From Armatimonadota bacterium (GTDB lineage Bacteria > Armatimonadota > HRBIN16), in assembly GCA_026003195.1 (NCBI GenBank), contig BPGU01000001.1, forward strand, positions 62,001 to 126,000: a stretch of 64,000 bases of DNA, given 5' to 3'. Each line of letters starts with the position of its first letter. Positions within the stretch are counted from its first letter, which is position 1. Below, piece by piece: positions 27,703 through 39,200 of the stretch. Position numbers and translations under genes: made by a program. The notes below the pieces were generated by a model. The model searched no databases. It was not told where the DNA came from and worked only from the letters and a program-made list of their open reading frames with translations.

Positions 27703-27739
27703 TTGCATAGGGGTTCGGCATCAAAACCGGGCAAAGCGT
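27703..27739 (+). other. Pre-23S processing stem, 5' arm
   Basis: CGGGCAAAGCGT (27728-27739) pairs perfectly with ACGCTTTGCCCG (32351-32362), and TTGCATAGGGGTTCGGCATC pairs nearly perfectly with the segment at 32364-32381. Together they form the long stem that brings the ends of pre-23S together for cleavage. Confidence 0.75.
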
Positions 27740-28887
27740 CTGAGTATGCCGGTCAAGCTACAAAGGGCGCACGGTGGATGCCTTGGGGCAAAGGGCCGAT
27801 GAAGGACGCGGTCAGCGGCGAAACGCCTCGGGGAGCCGCAAACAGGCTGTGATCCGAGGGTCTCCGAATGGGGTAACCCGGCCGTCGTAATGGACGGTCA
27901 CCCACCGCTGAATCCATAGGCGGTGTGGAGGGCACCCGGGGAACTGAAACATCTTAGTACCCGGAGGAAAAGAAAGCAGATGCGATTCCCTTAGTAGCGG
28001 CGAGCGAACGGGGAACAGCCCAAACCGATAGGGTGTCCAAGCGGGCAGCGTTGCCCTATCGGGGTAGTGGGACCCACCAGCGGGATGGCACCGTCCCGCA
28101 GGGAGTTACCAAATCGCCCGTTAGCAGAAGTGCCTGGAACGGCACGCCATAGAGGGTGACAGCCCCGTACGCGAAAACGGAGCGATCTCCCGGTGGGCAT
28201 CCCAAGTAGCACGGAGCACGAGGAACTCTGTGCGAATCTGCGCCGACCACGGCGTAAGGCTAAATACCCTTTGCCACCGATAGCGCACTAGTACCGTGAG
28301 GGAAAGGTGAAAAGCACCCCGGGAGGGGAGTGAAAGAGAACCTGAAACCGTGTGCCTACAAACAGTCGGAGCCCTATCCGTAGGGTGACGGCGTACCTTT
28401 TGCAGAATGAGCTGGCGAGTTACCGTACGCGGCAAGGTTAAGGCACTCCGTGCCGGAGCCGCAGGGAAACCGAGTCCGAAGAGGGCGTTGAGTCGCGTGC
28501 GGTAGACCCGAAACCGCGCGATCTACCCATGGCCAGGGTGAAGCGGGGGTAAGACCTCGTGGAGGCCCGAACCGGTGTCGGTTGAAGACGGCTCGGATGA
28601 GCTGTGGGTAGTGTGGTGAAATGCCAATCGAGCGCGGAGATAGCTGGTTCTCCCCGAAATGCATTTAGGTGCAGCGTTGCGTGTTTTCTGCCGCAGGTAG
28701 AGCACTGGATGGGCTAGGGGCCTCACCAGGTTACCAAACCCAACCAAACTCCGAATGGCGGCAGATGAAGCGCAGCAGTGAGACTGCGGGGGATAAGCTT
28801 CGCAGTCGAGAGGGAAACAGCCCAGACCGCCCGCTAAGGTCCCCAAATGCACGCTAAGTGTGAAAGGATGTGGAGCCACATAGACAA

Positions 28888-28918
<31 letters not shown>

Positions 28919-29719
28919 TAAACAGTGCGTAACAGCTGACTGGTCGACGTGGCTCTGCGCCGATAATGTAAGGGGGCTCAAGCGTGCTACCGAAGCGGCG
29001 GGCTCTCCTGGTCACAGGAGAGCGGTAGGGGAGCGTTCTGCACGCAGCGAAGCCAGAGCGAAAGCACTGGTGGAGCGTGCAGAAGTGCGAATGCCAGCAT
29101 GAGTAGCGAGAAGACGGGTGAGAATCCCGTCCGCCGAAAGCCTAAGGGTTCTCAAGGAAGGCTCGTCCTCTTGAGGTCAGTCGGGCCTAAGCCGAGGGCG
29201 AACGCCGTAGGCGATGGACACACGGTTGATATTCCGTGACCAGGCAGGCGCGTTTGTACGATGGGGTGACGCCGGGGAAAGCTCCAAGCGCGGGGTTGGT
29301 TGACCGCGTTCCCTGGCTGGAGGTGTGCGGTAGGCAAATCCGCCGCACGTTAGCCTCTGACCAGGGACGAGCCGCGGCTACGGCCAAGGCGAAGTGGGGC
29401 AGACTCCGGACGAGAAAAACCTCTAAGGAGTGCCTGTCCTGCCCGTACCGCAAACCGACACAGGTAGGCGAGTAGAGGATACTCAGGCGCGCGAGAGAAC
29501 TCCCGTTAAGGAACTAGGCAAAATGGCCCCGTAACTTCGGGAGAAGGGGCGCCACCGCAAGGTGGCCGCAGTGAAAGGGCCCAGGCGACTGTTTACCAAA
29601 AACACAGCTCTCTGCGAAGCCGAAAGGCGACGTATAGGGGGTGACACCTGCCCAATGCCCGTAGGTTAAGGGGAGGGGTTCGGCGCAAGCCAAAGCCCCA
29701 AACCGAAGCCCGGGTGAAT

Positions 29720-29760
<41 letters not shown>

Positions 29761-29768
29761 AGTCGGGT

Positions 29769-30503
29769 AAGTCTGGACTTGCCCCGCTGACGTCGCAAGG
29801 CGCAGCGCTAAACCGGCTCATATCGGGGAAGCCCTCGCCCCAACAGGCAGGGTAATCCCGAGGGAAGTTCCCGCACAGGGAACCCCGTAACGACTGACCC
29901 GAAAGGGGAGGCGCGCCCCACCGGGTGCGCAAAATGCCGGTTCCTCGCCCCTTGCACCAGCAAGGAAGTGGGGCCTATGGAGACGCGGGATGACGCTAAA
30001 CACGCACGAACTGGACGGCTGGTACGTGACGGGCTTGAGCGAAGGAGAAGCGTGCTTCCACGTTACCTTTACCCTGCGTAAGCGGGTGAAGGTAGGCATC
30101 GAAACCCGACCTTCCTTCAGCCTGTCGCTCAACCAGAAAGACCTGCACCTGCTGCAAAGCGTGCAGAAGTTCTTCGGATGTGGCGGTATCCGCTACAGCC
30201 GAGCCGACCGAACCTATAAATACGAAGTTCGGTCTATTCGCGACCTGATGCGGAAAATTATCCCGCACTTCGAGCGGTATCCGCTGCAGGGCGCCAAACG
30301 CGAAGACTTCGAACGCTTTGCCAGCATCTGCCAAAAGGTGCACGCGAACCTGCACCTGAACCGACAACATCTGCGCGAGATTATCGAACTCGCTTACGCG
30401 ATGAACAGTTCGGGCGTGCACAAGCGCAGTAAGCGCGATCTCCTAAGGGTACTCGGCGAGGAAAAGGGATAGTCTACCCCCTCTGGAAACAGAGGATGTG
30501 GTG
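29769..30503 (+). mobile_element. Group I intron at 23S position 1951 (L1951), 735 nt
   Basis: The 5' exon end GGGT and first intron bases AAGT pair with ACTTGCCC (29777-29784) around a CTGG loop to form P1, with the required T29768-G29781 wobble at the splice site. The intron ends in G30503. Joining GTCGGGT to AAGTTCCGACC gives the E. coli sequence. P7 strands are GACT (29892-29895, in GTAACGACTGA) and AGTC (30471-30474, in GATAGTCT). An endonuclease gene fills the space between the two P7 strands. By my count the site is after U1951, a site where I recall a Coxiella group I intron. Self-splicing is inferred, not shown. Confidence 0.88.
29990..30472 (+). CDS. LAGLIDADG homing endonuclease in the L1951 intron (single motif)
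   Basis: The 160-residue product has one LAGLIDADG motif, LDGWYVTGLSEGEACF, near residues 8-23, with the catalytic acid in the SEGE segment, followed by the beta-strands typical of the I-CreI class (FTLRKRVKVGIETRPSFSLS). One motif and about 160 residues predict a homodimer. The likely target is the intronless 23S sequence around position 1951. The ribosome site before the ATG is weak. The TAG stop (30470-30472) overlaps the 3' strand of the intron's P7, so coding and ribozyme sequence are fused there. Confidence 0.88.
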   Translation: MTLNTHELDGWYVTGLSEGEACFHVTFTLRKRVKVGIETRPSFSLSLNQKDLHLLQSVQKFFGCGGIRYSRADRTYKYEVRSIRDLMRKIIPHFERYPLQGAKREDFERFASICQKVHANLHLNRQHLREIIELAYAMNSSGVHKRSKRDLLRVLGEEKG

Positions 30504-30754
30504 AAGTTCCGACCCGCACGAATGGTGTAACGATCTGGGCGCTGTCTCAACGGGAGACTCGGTGAAATTGTAGCACCGGTGAAGATGCCGGTTACCCACC
30601 GCAGGACGGAAAGACCCCGTGGAGCTTTACTACACCCTGGTATTGCGTTCTGGAGTAGTCTGTAGAGCGTAGGTGGGAGCCGCAAGGCGCCAATGGAACA
30701 CCACCCTGACTATTCTGGGACGCTAACCCGAGCCGTTATCCGGCGAGGAGACAG

Positions 30755-31707
<953 letters not shown>

Positions 31708-31871
31708 CCTAAAAGGTAACGGAGGCGCCCAAAGCTTCCCTCAGCGTGGTCGGAAATCACGCGTCGAGTGTAAGGGCATAAGGGAGGCTGACTGTGAGAC
31801 CGACTGGTCGAGCAGGGGCGAAAGCCGGGCCTAATGACCCTCTGGTGGCGTGTGGACGCGCCAGGGTTCAC

Positions 31872-31902
<31 letters not shown>

Positions 31903-31932
31903 GATCTTGCCCAAGCGCTCACAGCGACGGCA

Positions 31933-31974
<42 letters not shown>

Positions 31975-31981
31975 GAGCAGG

Positions 31982-32064
<83 letters not shown>

Positions 32065-32407
32065 GGTGGGCGCAGGAGGTCTGAGGGGGGCTGTCCCTAG
32101 TACGAGAGGACCGGGACGGACCGACCTCTGGTGTACCAGTTGTCCCGCCAGGGGCAGACGCTGGGTAGCTATGTCGGGTCGTGATAAGCGCTGAAAGCAT
32201 CTAAGTGCGAAGCACGCCCCAAGATGAGACCTCCCACGGGGATAACCCGGTAAGGACCCCGGAAGAGAACCGGGTGGATAGGCCGCAGGTGTAAGCACGG
32301 TAACGTGTTCAGCCTAGCGGTACTAATAGTCCGAGGGCTTGACCATATTCACGCTTTGCCCGAGATGCCAACCCCTGTGCAGCTCTCCAGTGGCTTACAT
32401 CAGACGT

Positions 32408-32526
32408 TTCCTGGTGACCATGGCGGAGGGGAAACACCCGTTCCCATCCCGAACACGGCCGTTAAGCCCTCCAGCGCCGATGGTACTGGCGGGGCAACCC
32501 GCTGGGAGAGTAGGACGTCGCCAGGA
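32408..32526 (+). rRNA. rrf: 5S ribosomal RNA
   Basis: The terminal stem TCCTGGTGA/TCGCCAGGA, the loop CCCATCCCGAACACGG and the final AGTAGGACGTCGCCAGG are typical. About 119 nt; it follows 23S closely and is followed by a terminator. Confidence 0.95.
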
Positions 32527-32533
32527 GCTAATG

Positions 32534-32566
32534 AAACCCCCTGACCAATCGGTCAGGGGGTTTTCT
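32534..32566. terminator. Intrinsic terminator of the rRNA operon
   Basis: AAACCCCCTGACC pairs with GGTCAGGGGGTTT over 13 bp around an AATC loop, followed by TTTT. The A-rich 5' flank would make it act on the opposing SLBB gene as well. Confidence 0.88.
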
Positions 32567-32568
32567 GT

Positions 32569-35500
32569 TTACTTCACCAGCGTCTCGATAAGGCGGAATA
32601 CAATCGCGCCGGTGGTGATAGAGCGTATTGCCGCGTCAATCTCCGCTTGCCGGTCATGCAACCGCTCCGCCATCACCCGCGTGGGCACGAAGATAATGTC
32701 TCCCAGTTCCACCGTGCGCACTTTTTGTGCGGGGAGCACCTCTCCGTTCGCCCGGATAACAAGCGTCTTGTCGCGCGCAGCATCAGAGGTAAATCCACCG
32801 GCGTACTCTATGTAGTATCCAACGCTCTTGCCCGGCACATGCAGTACCGCAGAGGGCACGACCACCGCTCCTGTAACCGCTACCGTAGTCGGTTTCTCGG
32901 GGACGTAAATGATGTCCCCATCGCGCACTTCCACGTCTGCCGTGCTACCCGGCTTCTGTAGCGCGGTCACCAGGTCAATACGCACGTTGCCCGCAGGCAG
33001 CAAGTCTTCTTCTTTCAGAGGACGCGCTTGTGAAACCAGATCGCGCGTGAACAGTGAGGCGGCTTCAGCGATTTTACCAGGGGAGGTCGTGCTTGACGCT
33101 GATTGCCCCAGCAACGCCGTTGCGCTCGAAGGTATTGCAAGGGTGGGTTGTGTTAGTCCCGCGGCGAAACGCACACGCTCCACATCGGAACGGGCTAAAG
33201 CACGTCGGTACTCCTCTTCATTCACAATTTTCAGAACTTGCAGGATACGCCCTGTTAACGTCTTCTGCAAATCACTTATCACCTGATCCGGTCGCCGCAT
33301 CAGGCGAGCAGCTTGCGGATAGGCGGTATCCAGTAACCCTCCTGCCCGCTTCACAATATCGCTGAGCCGCTCCACAGGTGCTTGCAGCGTGTAGGGACCG
33401 GGCTCCTTGACCGCGCCGCGCAAGTAGACAGTCAACGGCTTCAGGCGGAAGTCACCGCGTGCTCGCACGGTGACCACGTCCCCATCTTCCAGTAAGGGGT
33501 TCTGCGATTCCACCCCCTGTAGTGCTTCTGCCAGCCTAACTTCTATCGGAGGAGTGCCGATTGGCTTGCGCGCTTTGGCTATCTCCACTCGAGTTGCAGC
33601 TTCGGGAAGGGGACCACCTGCCAGCCTGATGAGGTCGGCAAGGCGCATGTTCTCCGCGCGCGGATAGGTGCCCGGCGACTGCACCGCGCCATCTATGGTC
33701 ACGACGTTTTCAGGAGTAAACTGCGCCTGCTCCCTGGTATACACCATCAGCATGTCCCTGTCTTGCAGGGGCACGTTGTGCTCAGGGTCGTTGAGCATCG
33801 CCTTGCGCAGGTCAATGGCAAGCAGGGGACCGTAGCTGCCGTCCGGGTTGCGTCGCTGCAAGAAAGCACGCTCGATATAAGCGTTTGGCAACACGCCGCC
33901 CGCCTGCAGCAGCAAATCCTGCACACGCATGTTGTCCGCGCGATAGTAAGTGCCCTGTTTCTGCACTGCCCCTCTGATCTGCACGCGCCTGTCGCCCATC
34001 CATTCCACGTCTTTGATGGCATACACCACGAGCCGGTCGCGCCGTTGCAGCGGGACGTTCGCCTGCGGATCACGTTGCAGCGCCTGCGCCAGGGCTACCG
34101 GGATGAGCGTCTGCGTATTGTCCGGGTTGGTACGGAAGAGGTCAGCGCGGTCGGTATAGGCATCTTCCAGTAAACCCCGCGCCCGTTCTACCAGGTCGGC
34201 GACCGTCATACCCGGCGTCAGTGCGTAGTTGCCGGGCTGGTCTACCGCGCCGTCAATGGTCACGATATTGGCGAAGACAGGGCGAATGCTGTACACCTCT
34301 ACGCTATCGCCATCATACAGTGGAGGGTTGTTCTGCTCACCCGATTCCAGCAGGTTGGCGTCAATGAGCTGGCGTGCCTCGCCGGGGCGTACGGAGGTGA
34401 CCGCCACCCGCTGCGCCACGCCGGAGGGCTTCACTCCTCCCGCGAAGCCAATAGCATCGCGCAGCCTCTCTTCGGGTAGCAGTTCATATATCGCCGGACG
34501 ATGTACCTCGCCGGATACGCTCACCTGCACCTCCACAGGAGGGATGAAGATAACGTCGCCTGGCTGAAGCGGTACATCCTGACTACCGTCGCCGTATAAC
34601 AGGAAGCGGTAGAAGTCAAAAGTATGCACCGAGCCATCGGCGCGTTTCAACTGGATGCGTCTCAAGGAGCCATTGTCGCTGGGTCCGCCGCAGGCATAGA
34701 GGGCATTGAACAGGTTAGCGACGGCGGGCATCTGGTAGCTGCCGGGTGCATACGCTTCACCGGCGATGATGACGGTCATCGTGCGCAGCTCGCGCAGAGT
34801 CAGTGTGACCTGAACGTTGCGGATGACGCGCGAGAGCGCTTTGCGCACCGTTTCTTCCAGCTGCTGCAGGGTTTGACCCCGAGCGACCACCCTGCCACCC
34901 ATCGGCAGGTTCACCGCTCCTTGCTGGTCAATGCGCAGAGTAACCTCGCGAGGTTCCAGTGTTTCGCTCCAGTAGCGCAGGGTCAGCAGGTCGCCCGGCC
35001 CCAGCTGATAGCGTTCGGGCGCAGGCATCATGACGTTCATCCACAGCATGGCATCGGGTCCCACAAAGTTCTTCAGTGCGTCCGCCGGAGGCAGTACGAA
35101 AGGCGTGCTGGTTGCGGATGGCAGCTGGTACGGCATGTTGAGATAGGGTGAACCTGGGATCTGCTGCCACAGGAAGCCGGGCTGTGGAATGCCTCCGGGC
35201 GGTGTCGCACCTGCCGTTTCCGCAGGCGTGGCTGGTGTGCCCGTGCGCGGTTGTGGAGTCACGCTGCCTGGAGTGGTCACACCTGCTTGCCCGGGTGGAG
35301 AGGCTTGCTGCGTAGTCGTTCCTGCGGGTGCAGCAGATTTGGCTTGCGGTGTCGCACCCTGTGCAGAGGTGCTTTCGGTTGCTCCCTGCGCCTCGGTTTG
35401 ACCTGCGACTTTTTGCTGTTCCGATAAAGCGGTCTGCTCAGGACGCTGGGTAGGTAGCGGGCTCACTTGCAGGGTACCCTGCAGCAACATCTGGAAATAG

Positions 35501-35766
35501 AGCCTTCGCAGGTCAACGGCTTCTCGCGCTTGCTTGAAGTAGCTGTAGCCAAACCTTTCCAGGGGCGCTACCTGCCGAGGACGCCTCTCCAACGACATCA
35601 CGTCAGCAGTGTTGTTGGTTGCAGCTGGTTTGACCTCCTGCTCCTGCGTTTGGTTGCTGGAAGGCAGTTGTGCGGGGGAAACCGGTGGTGCAAGCTGTCC
35701 ATTTTGTGCCGGGCATAGTGCACCCAGCAGAAACCAGAAGCCTAGGAACACTCCAACGTTGCGCAC
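32569..35766 (-). CDS. Large polysaccharide export protein with multiple SLBB domains (Wza-like)
   Basis: I use the GTG at 35766, seven nt after AGGAGGAG. It opens a signal peptide (VGVFLGFWFLLGALCPAQ). The 1,065-residue protein has a Pro/Ala/Gln/Thr-rich region at about 80-200 and a Poly_export domain near 250-340 (YQLGPGDLLTLRYW). About seven SLBB-type units with the pattern I-x-G-x-V-x-x-P-G-x-Y follow, for example IDGAVDQPGNY, IRGAVQKQGTY, IDGAVQSPGTY and LRGAVKEPGPY. Wza itself is about 380 residues, so this is a much extended version. It should span the periplasm and outer membrane for exopolysaccharide export, and glycosyltransferase genes lie just across the promoter region. Confidence 0.88.
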   Translation of the reverse strand: MRNVGVFLGFWFLLGALCPAQNGQLAPPVSPAQLPSSNQTQEQEVKPAATNNTADVMSLERRPRQVAPLERFGYSYFKQAREAVDLRRLYFQMLLQGTLQVSPLPTQRPEQTALSEQQKVAGQTEAQGATESTSAQGATPQAKSAAPAGTTTQQASPPGQAGVTTPGSVTPQPRTGTPATPAETAGATPPGGIPQPGFLWQQIPGSPYLNMPYQLPSATSTPFVLPPADALKNFVGPDAMLWMNVMMPAPERYQLGPGDLLTLRYWSETLEPREVTLRIDQQGAVNLPMGGRVVARGQTLQQLEETVRKALSRVIRNVQVTLTLRELRTMTVIIAGEAYAPGSYQMPAVANLFNALYACGGPSDNGSLRRIQLKRADGSVHTFDFYRFLLYGDGSQDVPLQPGDVIFIPPVEVQVSVSGEVHRPAIYELLPEERLRDAIGFAGGVKPSGVAQRVAVTSVRPGEARQLIDANLLESGEQNNPPLYDGDSVEVYSIRPVFANIVTIDGAVDQPGNYALTPGMTVADLVERARGLLEDAYTDRADLFRTNPDNTQTLIPVALAQALQRDPQANVPLQRRDRLVVYAIKDVEWMGDRRVQIRGAVQKQGTYYRADNMRVQDLLLQAGGVLPNAYIERAFLQRRNPDGSYGPLLAIDLRKAMLNDPEHNVPLQDRDMLMVYTREQAQFTPENVVTIDGAVQSPGTYPRAENMRLADLIRLAGGPLPEAATRVEIAKARKPIGTPPIEVRLAEALQGVESQNPLLEDGDVVTVRARGDFRLKPLTVYLRGAVKEPGPYTLQAPVERLSDIVKRAGGLLDTAYPQAARLMRRPDQVISDLQKTLTGRILQVLKIVNEEEYRRALARSDVERVRFAAGLTQPTLAIPSSATALLGQSASSTTSPGKIAEAASLFTRDLVSQARPLKEEDLLPAGNVRIDLVTALQKPGSTADVEVRDGDIIYVPEKPTTVAVTGAVVVPSAVLHVPGKSVGYYIEYAGGFTSDAARDKTLVIRANGEVLPAQKVRTVELGDIIFVPTRVMAERLHDRQAEIDAAIRSITTGAIVFRLIETLVK

Positions 35767-35807
35767 GCTGCTTCTCCTCCTGTAACGATGTTCAGGTTTG
35801 CCTTCAC

Positions 35808-35837
35808 AGTATATCACGCCGCTGCGGGGTTCGTCAA
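35808..35837 (-). promoter_or_regulatory. Promoter of the SLBB export gene
   Basis: On the minus strand TTGACG (35837-35832) and TATACT (35813-35808) are separated by 18 nt, about 40 nt before the GTG start. Confidence 0.65.
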
Positions 35838-35941
35838 AACCTCACAGGGCACTACAGATTGCTGGGGGGCTTGCCGATAATCTGCGTGGAGGCACCTCGC
35901 AGGATGGCGAGGGAAGAACATCATTCTCATGGAGGAGAACG

Positions 35942-36226
35942 ATGCGACGGTCGCCATTGTACAACGGAGGGTCCATGTCGATAGGCGCGGTCAGCGCGCT
36001 CACCGGAGTAGAAGTGCACACTCTGCGCTACTGGGAGAAGGAGTTCAGCGAGTTCCTCAGACCCAAGCGCACCGGCGGCAAGCAACGCCGTTATTCGGCA
36101 GATGACGTGACGCTGATTCTGGAGATTAAACGGCTACTCAAGCAGGAGATGTACAGCATCGCCGGAGCGCGACGGGTACTGGCGCAGAGCTACCACGATC
36201 ATACCTCTGCACGCACTGCTGCGTAG
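35942..36226 (+). CDS. MerR-family transcriptional regulator, DNA-binding domain only
   Basis: The ATG at 35942 has GGAGGAG just before it. The 94-residue product is almost only a MerR winged helix: MSIGAVSALTGVEVHTLRYWEKEF, then PKRTGGKQRRYSADDVTLIL and a short dimerisation helix. It lacks an effector domain, as do several regulators of this subgroup (compare HspR or BldC-like). It lies between the divergent SLBB export gene and the glycosyltransferases and may control them. Confidence 0.85.
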   Translation: MRRSPLYNGGSMSIGAVSALTGVEVHTLRYWEKEFSEFLRPKRTGGKQRRYSADDVTLILEIKRLLKQEMYSIAGARRVLAQSYHDHTSARTAA

Positions 36227-36267
36227 CCAGCCGGCGTGGGGAATATCTCAGAACAGGAGCACAGCTA

Positions 36268-39200
36268 ATGCCCACCACTCCATGGGATGACTTTATCCCT
36301 TACTCGGCACGCGATATGCAAGAGTTCACTTCTGCCGGTGCCGACGGCGCTGTGATTCAGCGGATACGCCTGGAGCGTGACCGGCAGGCGTTGTATACGG
36401 CAGATGTATTCCTATACCACTGGCGGCTGAAGCGCCGTATGGTGTGGCAGTTCATCGCCGTCCATATCCGTGATGGGCATCTCCATCTGGATTTCCCCAC
36501 GCCATTTCAGTGCCTGGATGAAGGATGGAAGGGGCTGGTTACCCATGCTTTCCTCACCGGGTTGCAGGCAATGATGGCAAAAGCGGAGGCAGCGCAAAGT
36601 CTTATCCTCCATGTGGACTTTCCGGTGCCGGAGGACGTGCCCCCGCTGGGTGGTGGTGGTGAAAACAGGGTGGCGCCGGGCTTTGCCTGGAACGAGTTGT
36701 ACATCCATAGTGCGAAACGCTATCTCTTCGCTGCCGAAAGGACGCAGGGACTGCGGGTGCTGGACCTGGGCTGTGGAACCGGCTACGGTGCGAAGATACT
36801 GGCTCGGCAGGCTGCACAGGTCGTGGCAGCAGACGTCGACGACTACCCCCTGCACTACGGCGAGGAGACCTATCCAGATGAAAAGATCCAGCGCGTGCGT
36901 ATCGCACCGATTAGCAACATACAGGGGTTGCCCTTTAAGGACGGTTCCTTCGATGCGGTGGTGAGTTTTGAAGTCATTGAGCACGTGCCAGTGGCGCAGA
37001 TGGAGGCCTTCTTTGCCGAGATCGCCCGCGTGCTCCAGCCGGAGGGCGTGGTGGTTCTCTCTACGCCCAACAAGCATGTGTACATCCACTACCCCGACCC
37101 TTACCACGTCTCGCTGATGACGTTAGAGGAGTTCCGTCGGCTGCTGGAGAGCCGATTTCGTCACGTGCAGCTTTGGGGGCAGGTGCGCTCGCGGCAACTA
37201 CCGCATACATCGATGGAGTTCGACATCGTTCCAGAGACGGATGACGGGCAGGAGATTTACCTCGCGGTATGCCGGGAGTATGTCGGGGACGCGCGAGCGA
37301 TCGCTCTGCCACCACCTACGGTCTGGGAGACCTCGTCGCCTGAAGAGACGCTTGCGCAGGGACGACTGCCTGTTAGCGTGATCGTGCATACGCGCAATGA
37401 GGAGCGCAACATCGCCGAGTGTCTGGAGTGCGTCAAGGATTGGGCGGGCGAGATTATCGTGATGGACATGGAAAGCACTGACCGCACGGTAGAGATTGCC
37501 CGGCGCTATACCGACAGGGTCTATCATCACCCGCTCCTCCACGACTTTGACCTCGCGCGCAATGCCAGCGCATCACATGCCCATTATGACTGGATTCTTT
37601 ATGTAGACGCTGACGAGCGCGTGCCACGTGCGCTGGTAGATGCACTGGAACAGATGTTGCCCCAGCTGGACAGCGAGGTGGCAGCGGTTCAGCTCACCTA
37701 TAAGAACTACTTCTTGGGCAAGTGGATACGCCATGCAGGGCAGTGGTACCCGGGTTATAAAGCACCGATGTTGTTGCGCAAGGGCAGATTTGAGTGGCTG
37801 GGAGCGGCACATGAGGGAGTGAGAGTTTGGGGCAAAGTCGTTCTCTTTCCGCCTGACAACCCCGACTGTGCTATCGAACACCACTCGATGCCTACGCTGG
37901 AACACTACATGCGTAAGCTGAACCACTATTCGCAGAGCGCAGCGCAGCAGATGCGGGATGAACGTGCTCCCTGCTCGTGGCAGACGCTTGCCGCAGCAAT
38001 GGGCTGTGCTTTCCGCTTCTATTACGACGAGACGCAGGGCTATCGGGACGGTGCGCACGGTTTTCTGCTTTCTGTCTGTGCGGCGATGAGTGCGCTCGCT
38101 GACCAGATCCGCTACGCCGAACTGCGCCTGCGCGAAGGTTGGGAAGGAAATAACCTGTTGCCTACCAGCGCAGAAGAGTTTTTCCGGTTCGCTGCAGACG
38201 TGGCGGCGGGCAGGGTGCAGGTGGTGCAGAAGAAACTATCCCACATCCTGTCTTTTTCCGATGGCGAAACGGCAATGTCACCTCCGCCTTTGTGGTGGAG
38301 CCGCTTGTGGCAACGACTTCAGCGGGAGCCGGCAGGGACGATAGCGCTCCTCGGCATGGCAGGGGACGAATTGCCCGGTGACGGCTGGAGCAGGGCATCG
38401 GAAGACGAACAGGCAGACGCGCTGATTGTGTTTGGCGCGGGGTGGCGCGAGGCGGTACACAGGCTCCGTGATGGAGGCAGCTTCTTCATCGGTGTGCCGG
38501 CTTTCCCGCAAAACCCGCAGGCGTGGCGCGAAGAGATAGAACACGCCTTTGGCGCAACAGTACATCTGATGGACCCAGAGAGCAGCTGCCAGTGGCTGTT
38601 CGCCTTTGGCTGGAAAGGGCAGCGGGTAGAGCCGGTGCGTCGCCGGGTGCTCATGACTACCCACCAGCGTGCGTTCGAGATGCTGGGCGGTGGCGAAACG
38701 CAGCTTTTCGAAACGCTGCTGGCGCTTAGAGAGCAAGGGATAGTGGCAGATGTGTCGGTATCCCTGCGCCTGCCGGAAGAGCCTTACGACCTGATTCACG
38801 CCTTCAGCCTGTATCATGCGGACAAAATAGAGCATCTGGAGCACACCGAAAAGCCTCTGGTTGTTTCCACCATCTTCCGCGATAACGCGGCGTTCTATCC
38901 AGTAACTGTAGGCGCGGCGGTCTTCCGGCAGCGGGAGCCATCGCAGGTAGAGGAGGCTTTGCGAGCGTGGAAAGCGGGGCGGTTGCACGTGCAGGGCGTA
39001 GACCCTGCGTCGCTGGATGAACCGGAAGACTTGAAGCGCATCAAGCAACGTGTGGTGCAGCGAGCGCAGATATTGTTGCCCAACTGCCGATGGGAGCTCT
39101 CGGCGTTGCGCAGGTACTTCCGGCTGGGCTACAAACCAGCTCAGTTAGTACCCAACGCGGTCCACCCGGAGAAATTCATCCGGGCGACCCCAGATGCCTT

